A stretch of DNA of 64,000 nucleotides from Bradymonadales bacterium (GTDB lineage Bacteria; Myxococcota_A; Bradymonadia; JAFGEP01). Below, in pieces: positions 1-9,700 of this stretch (positions are counted from its first letter, which is position 1; the number at the start of each line of letters is the position of its first letter). Below the pieces are notes generated by a model that had not been told where the DNA came from, did no database searches, and saw only the letters and a list, made by a program, of their open reading frames with translations. A program made the translations under genes and the position numbers. Location: assembly GCA_016931535.1 (NCBI GenBank), contig JAFGEP010000112.1, positions 1 through 64,000 of the forward strand. Direction: 5' to 3'.

Positions 1-405
<405 letters not shown>

Positions 406-455
406 AAATCAGGGTCCGCGAACCTCCTTTCGGAAAAGCTCGCGGCTCATTTCAC

Positions 456-487
456 TGGGTCGGCCACCTCGCAGTGGCCGCCTTGAC
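456..487 (-). other. rRNA leader stem-loop
   Basis: CGGCCAC at 461-467 and GTGGCCG at 474-480 form a perfect 7-bp inverted repeat with a 6-nt loop. Outside it, GGGTC and GACCC can extend the stem across a bulge. It lies between the boxA-like element and the 16S 5' end, where leader structures for RNase III processing are usual. The processing role is inference. Confidence 0.45.
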
Positions 488-504
488 CCGTCGCATAGCG
501 TACC

Positions 505-524
505 TTCTATTCAGCTTTCAAAGC
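505..524 (-). promoter_or_regulatory. boxA-like antitermination element of the rrn leader
   Basis: On the minus strand the leader reads GCGCTTTGAAAGCTGAATAG. This resembles the boxA element (GCTCTTTGAAAA-type) of bacterial rRNA leaders, the binding site of NusB/NusE in rRNA antitermination. It lies about 30 nt after the predicted transcription start and 100 nt before the 16S 5' end. Confidence 0.6.
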
Positions 525-560
525 GCCGCCAGGGCCTCTATCCTGCCAAGCTAATCTTTG

Positions 561-589
561 AGTATGATCGCCTCGCCAGGATCTGTCAA
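561..589 (-). promoter_or_regulatory. rrn promoter, sigma-70 type
   Basis: The minus strand shows a perfect -35 hexamer TTGACA (584-589), a 17-bp spacer and a -10 hexamer CATACT (561-566, 4 of 6 consensus). The predicted start is near 554, giving a ~150-nt leader containing the boxA-like element. Position, spacing and perfect -35 all fit an rRNA promoter. Confidence 0.7.
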
Positions 590-896
590 CCCCTCTCCGC
601 CCTCTTCAGGGCCCCACCTCGCACTCGCTCACCATTCGGACCCCTCCGCTACGGCGAAGCGCGATAGTAGCCATCTCGATTCCGAAGTCAAGAGAAAAAC
701 ATCCGCCCCCATTGCATCTAAATCTGCTTGCACTTCCATTGGTTAGCCAACAGGCCACCCCCGTTCCCCCTCCACGCTGCAAAATTTCACCCCCCTCAGA
801 TCCCCCGCTCTTTCCCGTTCCTCCCTCTTGCCCTCGCACCGAGTTGCCACTAACCAACCAATCTCATTGCCCAATCTCGTGTCCCCCCCCAGGATC
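590..896. other. intergenic region upstream of the rrn promoter
   Basis: About 300 bases between the kinase stop codon and the rrn promoter. I see no convincing gene. The plus strand is strongly pyrimidine-rich (runs of C and T between about 770 and 900). A short palindrome TTGGTTAGCCAA lies near 739-750. No U-tract terminator for the kinase gene was recognised. Confidence 0.5.
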
Positions 897-3800
897 TCAC
901 CCTCCCGAAGACCGCGGGTTCCCCTCCCCCTGCAGCTCCCGAAACAACCCGACGATCTGCTGGGTTACGCGAGTCTGCATGAACTGCCGGCGGTTCGCCA
1001 GGTTCTGCATCCGATCCCGCTTCTCCACCACCATCCGATAGGCCTGCTCGATCGCCGACACCGCCTCCCGGTCCCGCCCCGCACTCCGCATCAACACCGC
1101 ATGGTGAACCAGCACCTCCTCCGCTCCCTCCACCCGGCCCCCTTCCAGGTACCCGACCGCCCTCCTGCTCGCCTCCAGCGCCTCCTCCTCCCGGTCCATC
1201 CGGATCAGACACCGAGCCCGCAACGATTCCGCTCGACTGTAGGCAAACAGGTGATGGGATCCCTGCGCCGTCTCCAGCGCCCGCTCGGCATCTTCCAGCG
1301 CTCCCTCCAGGTCCCCCGCCTGATGCCTCCTCAGCTTCAGCTCCGACGACAGCAGGTGGCCGTGCAGGATCAAGTACTTGTTTTGTGCCTCCCGCGCCGC
1401 CTCCAATCCCGGCCTCAACGCCTTGGCCGCCTCTTCCAGGCGACCGCGCACCAGGTAGGACACGGCCAGCGTGAGCAGTCCGTCCGCCATCCGCATCACA
1501 TCCGAGCTCTCCCGCGACAGGCGGATGCAGCGTTTCAAGGAGTGCTCGGCCCGCTGATAATCCCCCAGCAGGACCTGGACATGCCCCAGATTGGCCAGCA
1601 GCGCCGCCTCGTTGCGGCGCAAGCCCAGCTGTAGAATCTCGTGCAGCACCCGTCGATAGGTGTCCAACGCCTGTTCGTAGTCCCCCATCTTCACCAGGCA
1701 GAACCCGGTGTTGATCCGTGCGATCTCTTCCGCCCCTCTCAGTCCGGCCTGGTGCGAGATGACCGCCACCTTCTGGTAGGCTTCCAGCGCCTGGGATAGC
1801 TGTCCTGCCTCGTGGTTCAGGATCCCCAGCACGTTCCAGGCCATCGCCACCCCTTCCGGATCGTCTATCGCCTCCTTCTCGTACAATTCCAAGGCGCTCC
1901 GGACCGACTTCCAAGCTTCCCGCTCCCTGCCGGTGTTGTGCAGTACCGCAGCCATCAGCGTCAAAGCCAGCGCCCGCCCCCGCTGATCGCCATACTCCTC
2001 CGCCAGCTTGAGTGTCTGCTCCAGGACCGCCTCCGCCCGCTCCATCGAGCCGATGTCGAACTCGTATCGAGCCAGTCGGTTGTAGACCATCACCACGTGC
2101 TCGGCGGGTCCGTGCTGCTGGACGAAACGGAGTAGCTCGTCGAGGACCTGGTGCCGCTCCTGGGCACGTCCCAGCTCTTTGAGCAGCTTCTCCTTCCGAT
2201 CCAGGCAGAGGAACCGCGACGGGTTGGACTCATCGACCTGCGCCAGCGCCTTGTTGACCAGGCTCAGCGCCTCGTTGGCGCCGCTGGAGTTGAAGGCGTT
2301 GTCGGCGGCCATCAGGTAGTAGTTGGCGGCGTCCTCCCTCACCCCGGCCGCGTCCAGGTGCTTGGCCACGACAGCCACGTCGAACTGGAAGAGCTCTCCC
2401 TCCTGCTTCACCAGGTGGTCGGCCACCCGGGAGTGGATCTGGGCCCGTTCTTCACCCACCAACGCCCTGCTGCACACCTTGTGGATCAACCCCTGGCGAA
2501 ACCGGTAGCGCACCGGCCCCTGCCCTCCCCCTTCCATCTGCAACAAGCCCCGATCGACCAGCTGTTTCAGCTGCTCTGCCGGGAATTCGCCAAACACCGC
2601 GGTCAGCTCCTCCTCCCTCGCCTCGCGGCCGATCTGGCTCATCTGGAGCAGGAACATCCTGGCTTCCGGCGGCAGCGCGTTCACCCGGTTGGCAACGATC
2701 CCCTCTACCGTCTCGGGGATCTGAAGCTCTTTCACATCGGGCCTCAGGGTCAAAACGCCGTTCTGCTCCACCAGCATCGCCTGATCCTCCAGGCTTTCCA
2801 GGATCTCCTTGATGAACAGTGGGCTTCCGCCGGAGCGTTCCACGATCTGGTCCACCAGCCGCTCGTCCATGGGCCGGCTCAACAGGTCCAGCACCAGCGC
2901 CCGAGCCGCCGATGGAGGGAGGTCCTTGACCGTTTCCACCACGGCGTTGGGACCGGTAACCAGAGCCTGCCAGTGGGGATCCTCGAGGAGGTCGGGCTGG
3001 GCTCTGCCGGTGAGCACAACCAGTAGGGGGTGGTTTCGCCGCTCGTGGACGATCTCCTCCAACAGCTGCAGGCTGGAGCGGTCGGCCCATTGCACGTCGT
3101 TGATCACGATCACGCCGGCCCCCCGCCCGGTGGACGACAGCAGCAACCGCCTGAGCGACAGGAAGATACGAGCTCGGCGGCGATCGCTGTCGAGGGGCTC
3201 CACCACGCTGTCCGGGTACTTGATGTTGAGCAGGAGGCCCAGGGTGTGCAGGGTGTACTGGACCTCCTCGGGATCGCAGCGGGTCAGCTGTTGTGCGATG
3301 GCCTCTTCCAGCTGTTTTTTGACCGTCCGGATGTCGGTGCTGGTTTCCAGGTTGAGCAGATCCTCCAGCAGGATCACGATGGGGGCGAAGGGCCGCTCTT
3401 TGAGATCGGGGCTGCAGGTGGCGCGGTGGATCTCCACTCGCTCTTTGGGCAGTCCGCTGAGGAACTCCTCCACGATGGAGGCTTTGCCGACACCCTGCTC
3501 GCCCAGCAACACGACCAGCTGGATGCTCCCTTTCTGCTTGACCGTCTGGTAGGACTGCCGCAGCAACCGAAGCTCGTAATCCCTGCCGTGCAGGGTGGTG
3601 AAGCTCTTTCGCCGCTCCAAGAGCCTGGCCCGGTGGCTCTTGGATCGATCGATGCGGTATACCGGAACCCCGGTTCGCTCCTTGAAATCCGCCAGTTCGG
3701 TGTAGTCGTACAGCCGCCGCGTGCGCCGGTAGGTGATCTCGTCGGTCAGGATCTCGCGAGCCATCGCCTCTTTTGCCAACCGCAAGGGCAGCTCCCAGCT

Positions 3801-5261
3801 ATCCACCACCGCGTTCCAGCTGGCCTCCTCCTGCCCCCCTGGCCTGTTGCGCTCCAGTGTCAACGAGCCGGTGGCGATGCCGACACTCAGGCGGATGGGC
3901 CGAACCAGGTTGACACTGAGGGCGTCCACCGCCTCGACCAGGTCGAGCGCCACCCGCGCGGCGGTCTCCGCGTCGTCCTCCGAGGAGACGGGGATCCCGG
4001 CCAGCAGGGCGAAGCCCGCTTCATCCACCCGCTCCACGGCGCAGCCGTTCTTGTAGGCGATGTCCGTGACCACCTTGGTGTAGTCCACCAGCACGGCCTG
4101 ACTTCGATCCTTGCTGATCTCGCTGCGGAGCTCGGCAGCTCCCAACAGCTCCCCCACGATCAGGAAGGTATCCCGCCGCTCCTTGTACTCGGTGGCCAGC
4201 GGCGGTGCAGGGGTCTTGTCGACCTGGGACAGCACCTCCGGTGTCTTGCCGATCACCTCGCGCAGCGTACCGCCGAACCCCACCTCTTCTGCGGTGGGTA
4301 TGGTGGAGCGATCCGGCTCTCCCGAGAGCGACGACGTGGTGGAGCGGCCGGACTCTTCACGGATGGGGTTCAGGACCTCCGACAGGCTGCCGGCGTCATA
4401 GATCTCCTCTAGGGTGAAGAGGTACTTCATCAGGTCGCGCTGCATCTCCCTGGCGTTGGTGTATCGATCGGACGGACTCCGGGCCAGCGCCCGGGTCACG
4501 ATCTGTTCCAGCGGCCTGGGGAGGTCGGCGTTGATGGAGGTGAGTGGTGGAATCGTGGCTGCTCGGACCAGGGTGAGGATCTCCTCCGGTTTTCCCCGCG
4601 GATAGGGGGGGCGTCCGGCAAGCATTTCGTAGAGCACGGCTCCCAGGCTGAAGACATCGGTGCGCTGATCCACTTCCTGTCCCAGCGCCTGCTCGGGAGC
4701 CATGTAGGAGGTCTTCCCCTTGACTACCCCCGCTCGTTCCTCGGTGATGTTACGAGCCTTGGCGATGCCGAAATCGACCAGGCGGACGGTGCCATCCCAG
4801 GCCACCAGGATGTTCTGGGGGGAGACGTCCCGGTGGACAATGCCGAGATTCTTGCCGTACTCGTCCACCTTGCGGTGGGCGTAGTCCAAACCCTTGGCCA
4901 CCTCCACGACGATGTAGGCGGCGTGACCGGCGGAGATCCGACCTTCGGACCGCTTGAGGATGGACAGGATCTGGGACAGGTCGATCCCCTCCACGTGTTC
5001 CATCGCCAGGTAGTACCCCTGGTCGGTCTTGCCGAACTCGTAGACTTGTACGATGTTAGGATGGTTCAACGAGACCGCCACCTTGGCCTCGTCGATGAAC
5101 ATGGTGACGAACTTGGGGCGTCTGGCGAACTCGGGCAGGATCCGCTTGAGCACCAGCTTCTTCTCGAGGCCGGCCGCACCATGGGACTTGGCCAGGTAGA
5201 CCTCGGCCATCCCCCCCGAACCGATGGGTGCGATGATCGAATACTTGCCGAACTCTCGCAT
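897..5261 (-). CDS. serine/threonine protein kinase with cyclase-like, AAA ATPase and TPR domains
   Basis: A 1454-residue multidomain signalling protein. Residues ~1-280 are a Hanks-type kinase: glycine loop GSGGMAEVY (14-22), lysine K39, catalytic HRDVSPQN (D145), DFG (D163) and an APE motif are all intact, so it should phosphorylate Ser/Thr. Residues ~380-530 resemble a nucleotide-cyclase homology domain but lack a recognisable metal-binding signature. A P-loop GEQGVGKAS near residue 587 opens an AAA/STAND-like ATPase, and the C-terminal ~550 residues are TPR repeats. The frame stays open upstream to 5930, but that part is antisense to trmL; the ATG at 5261 begins directly at the kinase domain behind a purine-rich AGAGAACG. 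No transmembrane segment is seen, so it is probably cytoplasmic. Kinase-ATPase-TPR fusions of this type are common in Myxococcota. Confidence 0.93.
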   Translation of the reverse strand: MREFGKYSIIAPIGSGGMAEVYLAKSHGAAGLEKKLVLKRILPEFARRPKFVTMFIDEAKVAVSLNHPNIVQVYEFGKTDQGYYLAMEHVEGIDLSQILSILKRSEGRISAGHAAYIVVEVAKGLDYAHRKVDEYGKNLGIVHRDVSPQNILVAWDGTVRLVDFGIAKARNITEERAGVVKGKTSYMAPEQALGQEVDQRTDVFSLGAVLYEMLAGRPPYPRGKPEEILTLVRAATIPPLTSINADLPRPLEQIVTRALARSPSDRYTNAREMQRDLMKYLFTLEEIYDAGSLSEVLNPIREESGRSTTSSLSGEPDRSTIPTAEEVGFGGTLREVIGKTPEVLSQVDKTPAPPLATEYKERRDTFLIVGELLGAAELRSEISKDRSQAVLVDYTKVVTDIAYKNGCAVERVDEAGFALLAGIPVSSEDDAETAARVALDLVEAVDALSVNLVRPIRLSVGIATGSLTLERNRPGGQEEASWNAVVDSWELPLRLAKEAMAREILTDEITYRRTRRLYDYTELADFKERTGVPVYRIDRSKSHRARLLERRKSFTTLHGRDYELRLLRQSYQTVKQKGSIQLVVLLGEQGVGKASIVEEFLSGLPKERVEIHRATCSPDLKERPFAPIVILLEDLLNLETSTDIRTVKKQLEEAIAQQLTRCDPEEVQYTLHTLGLLLNIKYPDSVVEPLDSDRRRARIFLSLRRLLLSSTGRGAGVIVINDVQWADRSSLQLLEEIVHERRNHPLLVVLTGRAQPDLLEDPHWQALVTGPNAVVETVKDLPPSAARALVLDLLSRPMDERLVDQIVERSGGSPLFIKEILESLEDQAMLVEQNGVLTLRPDVKELQIPETVEGIVANRVNALPPEARMFLLQMSQIGREAREEELTAVFGEFPAEQLKQLVDRGLLQMEGGGQGPVRYRFRQGLIHKVCSRALVGEERAQIHSRVADHLVKQEGELFQFDVAVVAKHLDAAGVREDAANYYLMAADNAFNSSGANEALSLVNKALAQVDESNPSRFLCLDRKEKLLKELGRAQERHQVLDELLRFVQQHGPAEHVVMVYNRLARYEFDIGSMERAEAVLEQTLKLAEEYGDQRGRALALTLMAAVLHNTGREREAWKSVRSALELYEKEAIDDPEGVAMAWNVLGILNHEAGQLSQALEAYQKVAVISHQAGLRGAEEIARINTGFCLVKMGDYEQALDTYRRVLHEILQLGLRRNEAALLANLGHVQVLLGDYQRAEHSLKRCIRLSRESSDVMRMADGLLTLAVSYLVRGRLEEAAKALRPGLEAAREAQNKYLILHGHLLSSELKLRRHQAGDLEGALEDAERALETAQGSHHLFAYSRAESLRARCLIRMDREEEALEASRRAVGYLEGGRVEGAEEVLVHHAVLMRSAGRDREAVSAIEQAYRMVVEKRDRMQNLANRRQFMQTRVTQQIVGLFRELQGEGNPRSSGG

Positions 5262-5399
5262 CGTTCTCTCTACTGGCCCGTCAAGACTGCCTTCCTCCTG
5301 GCGGGCGAGCCGGTTGCCACGCCAAAAGCCGTATCCCCTGCCGACCTGCGCCACCGGTTGGCCTTGGGGCATCAAACCAGGCATCGACACGGATCGGCC

Positions 5400-5951
5400 A
5401 TGAGCCATCCTGCCGGAGACGACGAGGTCGGACGAACTGTGATTACCACTGTTCCACCCCCCAAGGGAATAGGTGGCCGACCGGTCAGAGAACTCCACGT
5501 GGTCCTGGTCGAGCCCCAGATCCCCCCCAACACCGGCAACATCGCGCGCCTCTGCGCAGCAACCGGCGCCTGGCTCCATCTCGTCCGACCGCTGGCCTTC
5601 GACCTGGACCACGCCAAGTTGAAACGTGCCGGGCTGGATTACTGGCCCAAGGTGCGCCTCTCCCTGCACGACTCCTTCGAGGAGTTCATCACCCGCTGCG
5701 ACCTCCCGGCCGTCACCTTGTTCTCGAAGCGGGCGGCCCGACTCTACACCGAGATCGCCTACCCGCCTTCCACCGTGCTGGTCTTCGGCCAGGAGACCCG
5801 GGGCCTGCGCCCGGAGATCCTGGAGCGCTTCTCCGATCGGCTGGCCTATATCCCGATCTCCGGAAACGTCCGCTCCCTGAACCTGTCCAACGCCGTCTCC
5901 GTCGCCGTATACGAGGTGGTCCGCCAGCACGGAGGGCTGTTTCCGGCATGA
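5400..5951 (+). CDS. trmL: tRNA (cytidine/uridine(34)-2'-O)-methyltransferase, TrmL family
   Basis: A SPOUT-fold RNA methyltransferase of about 183 residues, which in characterised relatives 2'-O-methylates the wobble nucleotide of certain leucine tRNAs using SAM. Family signatures are clear: LVEPQIPPNTGNIAR near the N-terminus, VLVFGQETRGL in the middle, and the SAM-knot motif ISGNVRSLNLSNAVSVAVYE at the C-terminus. The family core normally begins just before the EPQIPPNTGN motif, so the ATG at 5400 gives ~28 extra residues; a GTG at 5439 is an alternative start. It is divergent from the kinase (138 bp between starts) and convergent with the HAD gene. Confidence 0.9.
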   Translation: MSHPAGDDEVGRTVITTVPPPKGIGGRPVRELHVVLVEPQIPPNTGNIARLCAATGAWLHLVRPLAFDLDHAKLKRAGLDYWPKVRLSLHDSFEEFITRCDLPAVTLFSKRAARLYTEIAYPPSTVLVFGQETRGLRPEILERFSDRLAYIPISGNVRSLNLSNAVSVAVYEVVRQHGGLFPA

Positions 5952-5984
5952 GGTCCGACAGAGCCGTCTCCTCCGCTCGCTTCG

Positions 5985-6004
5985 AAAAAGCCCGTTTTTG
6001 GGCC
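5985..6004 (-). terminator. Rho-independent terminator of the HAD gene
   Basis: The minus strand reads GCCC-AAAAAC-GGGC followed by TTTTT, a short GC stem plus U-run 36 nt past the HAD stop codon. The 4-5 bp stem is short, so efficiency is uncertain. Confidence 0.5.
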
Positions 6005-6038
6005 GGCATCGGCCTCTCTGGTGCTGCGGGTCCTCTTT

Positions 6039-6674
6039 CTACCTGCCGATCAACCCCCGGGCCTCCAGCTCTCGCACCAGGCTTGCCAGATCACTGCAGA
6101 GAACGGCGTCCATGCCAAGTCCTCGGGCGGCCTGTACGTTGACCAGCTTGTCGTCAACCAGCAGGACATGCGCAGGCTCTGCCTGCATCCGCTGGAGCGC
6201 TGTCCAGTAGATGGACGGGTCCGGTTTCTCGACCCCGACCTCGAAGCTGAAGGTCCAGCTCTGGATGACCCGCATCAGGTCTTGGTTTTGCTGCATCGTT
6301 GCGGCGTGGATGGGATCGGTGTTGGAGATCACGCCGCAGGCCACCAGCCGGCTTGTAGAGGCGACCAGTCCGATCTGGGCGGGGCGCGGGGAGATGGCAT
6401 CGTTCCAGATCCGGTAGAACTGCTGCGGAGCCACTGCGGTACCGTACACCGCGTTGATCGCCGGCACGGCCTCTTCCGGCGTCATCTGGCCCAACTCCAA
6501 GCGGGACCAGATGCCGGAGTGGAAGAAAGCCCGATCGAAGTGCTCCCCGTCCAGTCCAGTGGTGTCGGTCCACCTGCGCCGCGAACGGTCCAGATCGACG
6601 TCGTACAGCACATCACCGACATCCCACAGGACGGTGCGGATGGCGGAAGACCGGCTTGTCGGCTCAGGGTTCAT
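6039..6674 (-). CDS. HAD-superfamily hydrolase, YihX-like
   Basis: A 211-residue haloacid-dehalogenase-fold protein, probably a small-molecule phosphatase. Motif I is DVGDVLYDVD: the nucleophilic Asp is present, but the usual second Asp (D+2) is Gly, as in the YihX type (FDLGNV, glucose-1-phosphate phosphatase in E. coli). Motif II is ISNTD, motif III is the Lys in VEKPDPSIY and motif IV is LLVDDKLVNV. The order and spacing are typical of the family. Start is the ATG at 6674, 26 bp after the giant TPR gene ends, so the two are probably cotranscribed. The frame remains open far upstream but antisense-like within the TPR gene. The substrate cannot be told. Confidence 0.87.
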   Translation of the reverse strand: MNPEPTSRSSAIRTVLWDVGDVLYDVDLDRSRRRWTDTTGLDGEHFDRAFFHSGIWSRLELGQMTPEEAVPAINAVYGTAVAPQQFYRIWNDAISPRPAQIGLVASTSRLVACGVISNTDPIHAATMQQNQDLMRVIQSWTFSFEVGVEKPDPSIYWTALQRMQAEPAHVLLVDDKLVNVQAARGLGMDAVLCSDLASLVRELEARGLIGR

Positions 6675-6700
6675 GTCGGTACCGGGATTCGGAGAGCCGG

Positions 6701-9700
6701 TCACGGACCTGCCTGTTCGACCTCCAGGCCGGCGCTGCGCTGCAGCTCGCCGAACGTTCGGCCCAGGAGGAAGGGGATCATTCCCCTGGCACCGATGGTG
6801 CCAAGGCCAGAGTGATCGGCCGCCTGCAGGGCCACCAGGGGATCGGGGCAGGCCACAGCCGCCAGCGATGCGCAGGCGATCTGGAGCAGGCGATACTGCA
6901 TCTGGAGCTGGGGATGGTCGAGGGATTCGAGGGCTTTGACATGCTCTGTCAGCTGATCGACGGTTTTCTTGGGTATCGCCTCCTCGAGCGCCGCGAGCAG
7001 CTCCGGCTCGATGATGGAAGGCACTACCGGCTGGAGCCACTGGGGGTTCACCTTGCGCACGGCGAAGGCCACCAGCTCGGTCCAGCGTTTGGGGGGAACG
7101 CGTCCCAACGAGGAGAAGCCCATGGCCCAGGGTGCCAGGGTGTTGGCCAAAATCCACACCGTCTCCTCGGAGCAGGCCTCCAGGTCGAAGTCCGAGGCGA
7201 TCAGGAGGACGGGCGCGGGGGATCCCGGCTCGACCTGAGGGCGGCTGCCGGGAGCCAGACAGGCGTAGATCTCCAACTCCTGCTGCCCAAGCATCTGGCC
7301 GACCCTGATGGCGGGGTGGTGGGATGGCCCCTTGATCCTGGCCTTGCGCGAAGCGCCCAGCAGTTTGGCGCGGGAGGGGAAGACGCGATTGAGCGGGGGA
7401 TCGATCACCCGCAGCAAGTTGACCAGGGCGATCCGGGTCTGGCGATGAAAGATCGAGCCCGTCTGCTCGGGGGGCAAGGGAGAGAGCGAGCGCCAGAACT
7501 GGAGCTGCCGAGGTCGTTGCCGGTGGACCTGCTGGCTTCGTTCGGTCTCGTAGCCGAGGTAAGCCAGTACGCCGGCGGCCACGAAGGCCCGATGGGTGTT
7601 GCCCAGGGTATCGTGGAGGTCGAACAGCAGCTTGAGGGCGATCCGTTCGTCGGGGGTCTGGTCTGAGAGCTGGACCGCTCCCAAGATCTGTTGACTCACC
7701 GCTTCGAGGAGCTCGGGCTCCTGGCAGCCCTCCAGGTAGGCCACCAGGTTCTGGATGGCTCTCGGATCTTGGGGAGCCAGCTCGACGGCCCGGCAAAGGG
7801 CCCGTTCTCGTTCCTGGCGGTGAGCCTGGAGACCGCCGTGAGCGAGCACCTCGGACAGGCGGATGTGGTAGTCGGCTGCCTGGTCGCGGGAGGAGGCCAG
7901 CTGGGCGAGCTGCTGCAGGCAGGTGGCGGCCTCCTCCCAGTTTCCCTGGTGTTCGGCATGGTCGGCCAGGCCGACCAGAGCTTCCTGGTGGTCCGGTTTG
8001 AGTGCCAAGATGGCCCGGAAGGAGTCGGCGGCCTTTTCCGGCAGCTGGAGATTCTCCCGGTAGAGCTGGGCCAGCTCGGTATGGGTCCTGATGACGAGGG
8101 AGGGCTGGTGGGCCCGGACCGCCACCTCTTCGAGCATTTCGGCTGCCTTCGCGAATTGCTCCTGCTCCAGGTAGATTTCGGCCAAGATCCGGAAGGAACG
8201 GATGTTGGAGGGGTCCCAGCGGACGATCTCCTGGTGGCACCAGACCGCCTTGTCTCGGTCCTGCAGCTTGACAAAGGCCAGCTCCGCCATGCGGGTCAGC
8301 AGGGAAATCCGCTCTGTGGCCTCGTTGGTGACCTGGTAGCGTTTCAGAAAGAGCTCGTACAATCCCTGGGAGTCTCCCAGGGTGAGCAAGATCTCCCGAA
8401 GCTCGTCGAAGGCCTCGGGTTGACCTGGATCCTGAGCGATCACCTGGCGCAGGTTGATGACGGCTCGTTCGATCTGTCCAAGCTGGCGGCGCCGAATACG
8501 GGCCGCCTGGAGGAGCAGCTCCGCGCTGGAGGTGGGGGAGGTGGCACGACGGGCGTCGGCCTCCAGCTGTTCCACCTGCAGGGCGGGATCGTCTCCGCCA
8601 GCGCTCAACGCCGCCCGGAAATACTGGGAGATCGGCAGGTCGGGGGTGGCATCCAACAGCTTCTCCAGCGCGACGAACAGCTCCTCCTGCTGCTGACAAA
8701 GAGCCAGATGGCGCACCAGGGCGATCAACGCATCGGAACGCACGACCCCCTCGGGGGCCACCCGCAGGCGGGCATCGATCACCTGGCGCTCGGCATCGCT
8801 TCCCGCCTGCACCTGGGCTTCGAGGAGCAACAGGGCCAGCTCGTCGGACGGATCGAGCTCGATCAACCGCCGTAGCAGCGTGAGATGCTCCACCAGGCCA
8901 GCTGCCGCCCCGATCAGCTGGCCAAAACGGAGCACATCGGCAGCACCTGTGGCATCACCGACCTGCTCCGCCAGCGCCATCGCTGCCTGCCGGATCAGGT
9001 TCGCATCGCCACCCGGACCGTTCCGGAAGATACGCGTAGCCCATACACAGGCCGGGGCATCCGCCTGGGCCTCCCACCGGCTTTCGACCTGGGGCCGGAT
9101 CATGGTCAGCATGGCGGAGGTGAAATCGATGCCGGACTGCCGGGACCGATCCCCAGACCACATTCGGGCTGGAAGATCCTGAGGCTTCACCTGGGCGAGC
9201 AGGCAGGAATCCAGGCCCGGCTGGGCCAGCTCCCCGACGCCCAGATCCTCCAATCGATGGTAGAGCTGCTCGGCCAGCCGGTAATCCACGAGCCGTAACT
9301 CGGCAACTTCGGCGGCGCGGAGCAGGAGCGCATGTTGGAGCGGGCCAGAGAGCTGGTCGGCCAGCGCTTGCATCGCCTCCAACCCCTCTGATGGCAGGCC
9401 AGAGCGCTCGGCCAGCCTGACCACGGAGACCAGCGCCGACAGGTTGCCAGGATCGCGTGCGAGCGCCTCCTTGTAGTGAGAGAACGCCTTGCGCCCGTTG
9501 AGCAGTTGAAACTCGTAGATGCCGCCGATGTTGATGTGAAGCCGGGCGATCTTGGCCGGCTGTTCCTCCGCCTCCAGCGCTTGCTGGTAGTGGTCGACAA
9601 GCTCCGTCAGCTCATCGGTTTCCACCAGGAGACGAGCGATGGCGGTTGACAGGAAGAAGGAGGGCCGGCCGGTGGTCGCCCCCTGGCGGTAGGCGGCCAG

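Noticed and set aside
5262..5930. N-terminal extension of the kinase gene to 5930
   Set aside because: The frame is open, but the stretch is antisense to the clear trmL gene, has no domain resemblance, and the kinase domain begins exactly at the ATG at 5261.
6675..8699. Long open minus-strand frame continuing upstream of the HAD gene
   Set aside because: It lies inside the giant TPR gene in another frame, is Arg/Pro/Gly-rich low complexity, and the HAD motif begins just after the ATG at 6674.
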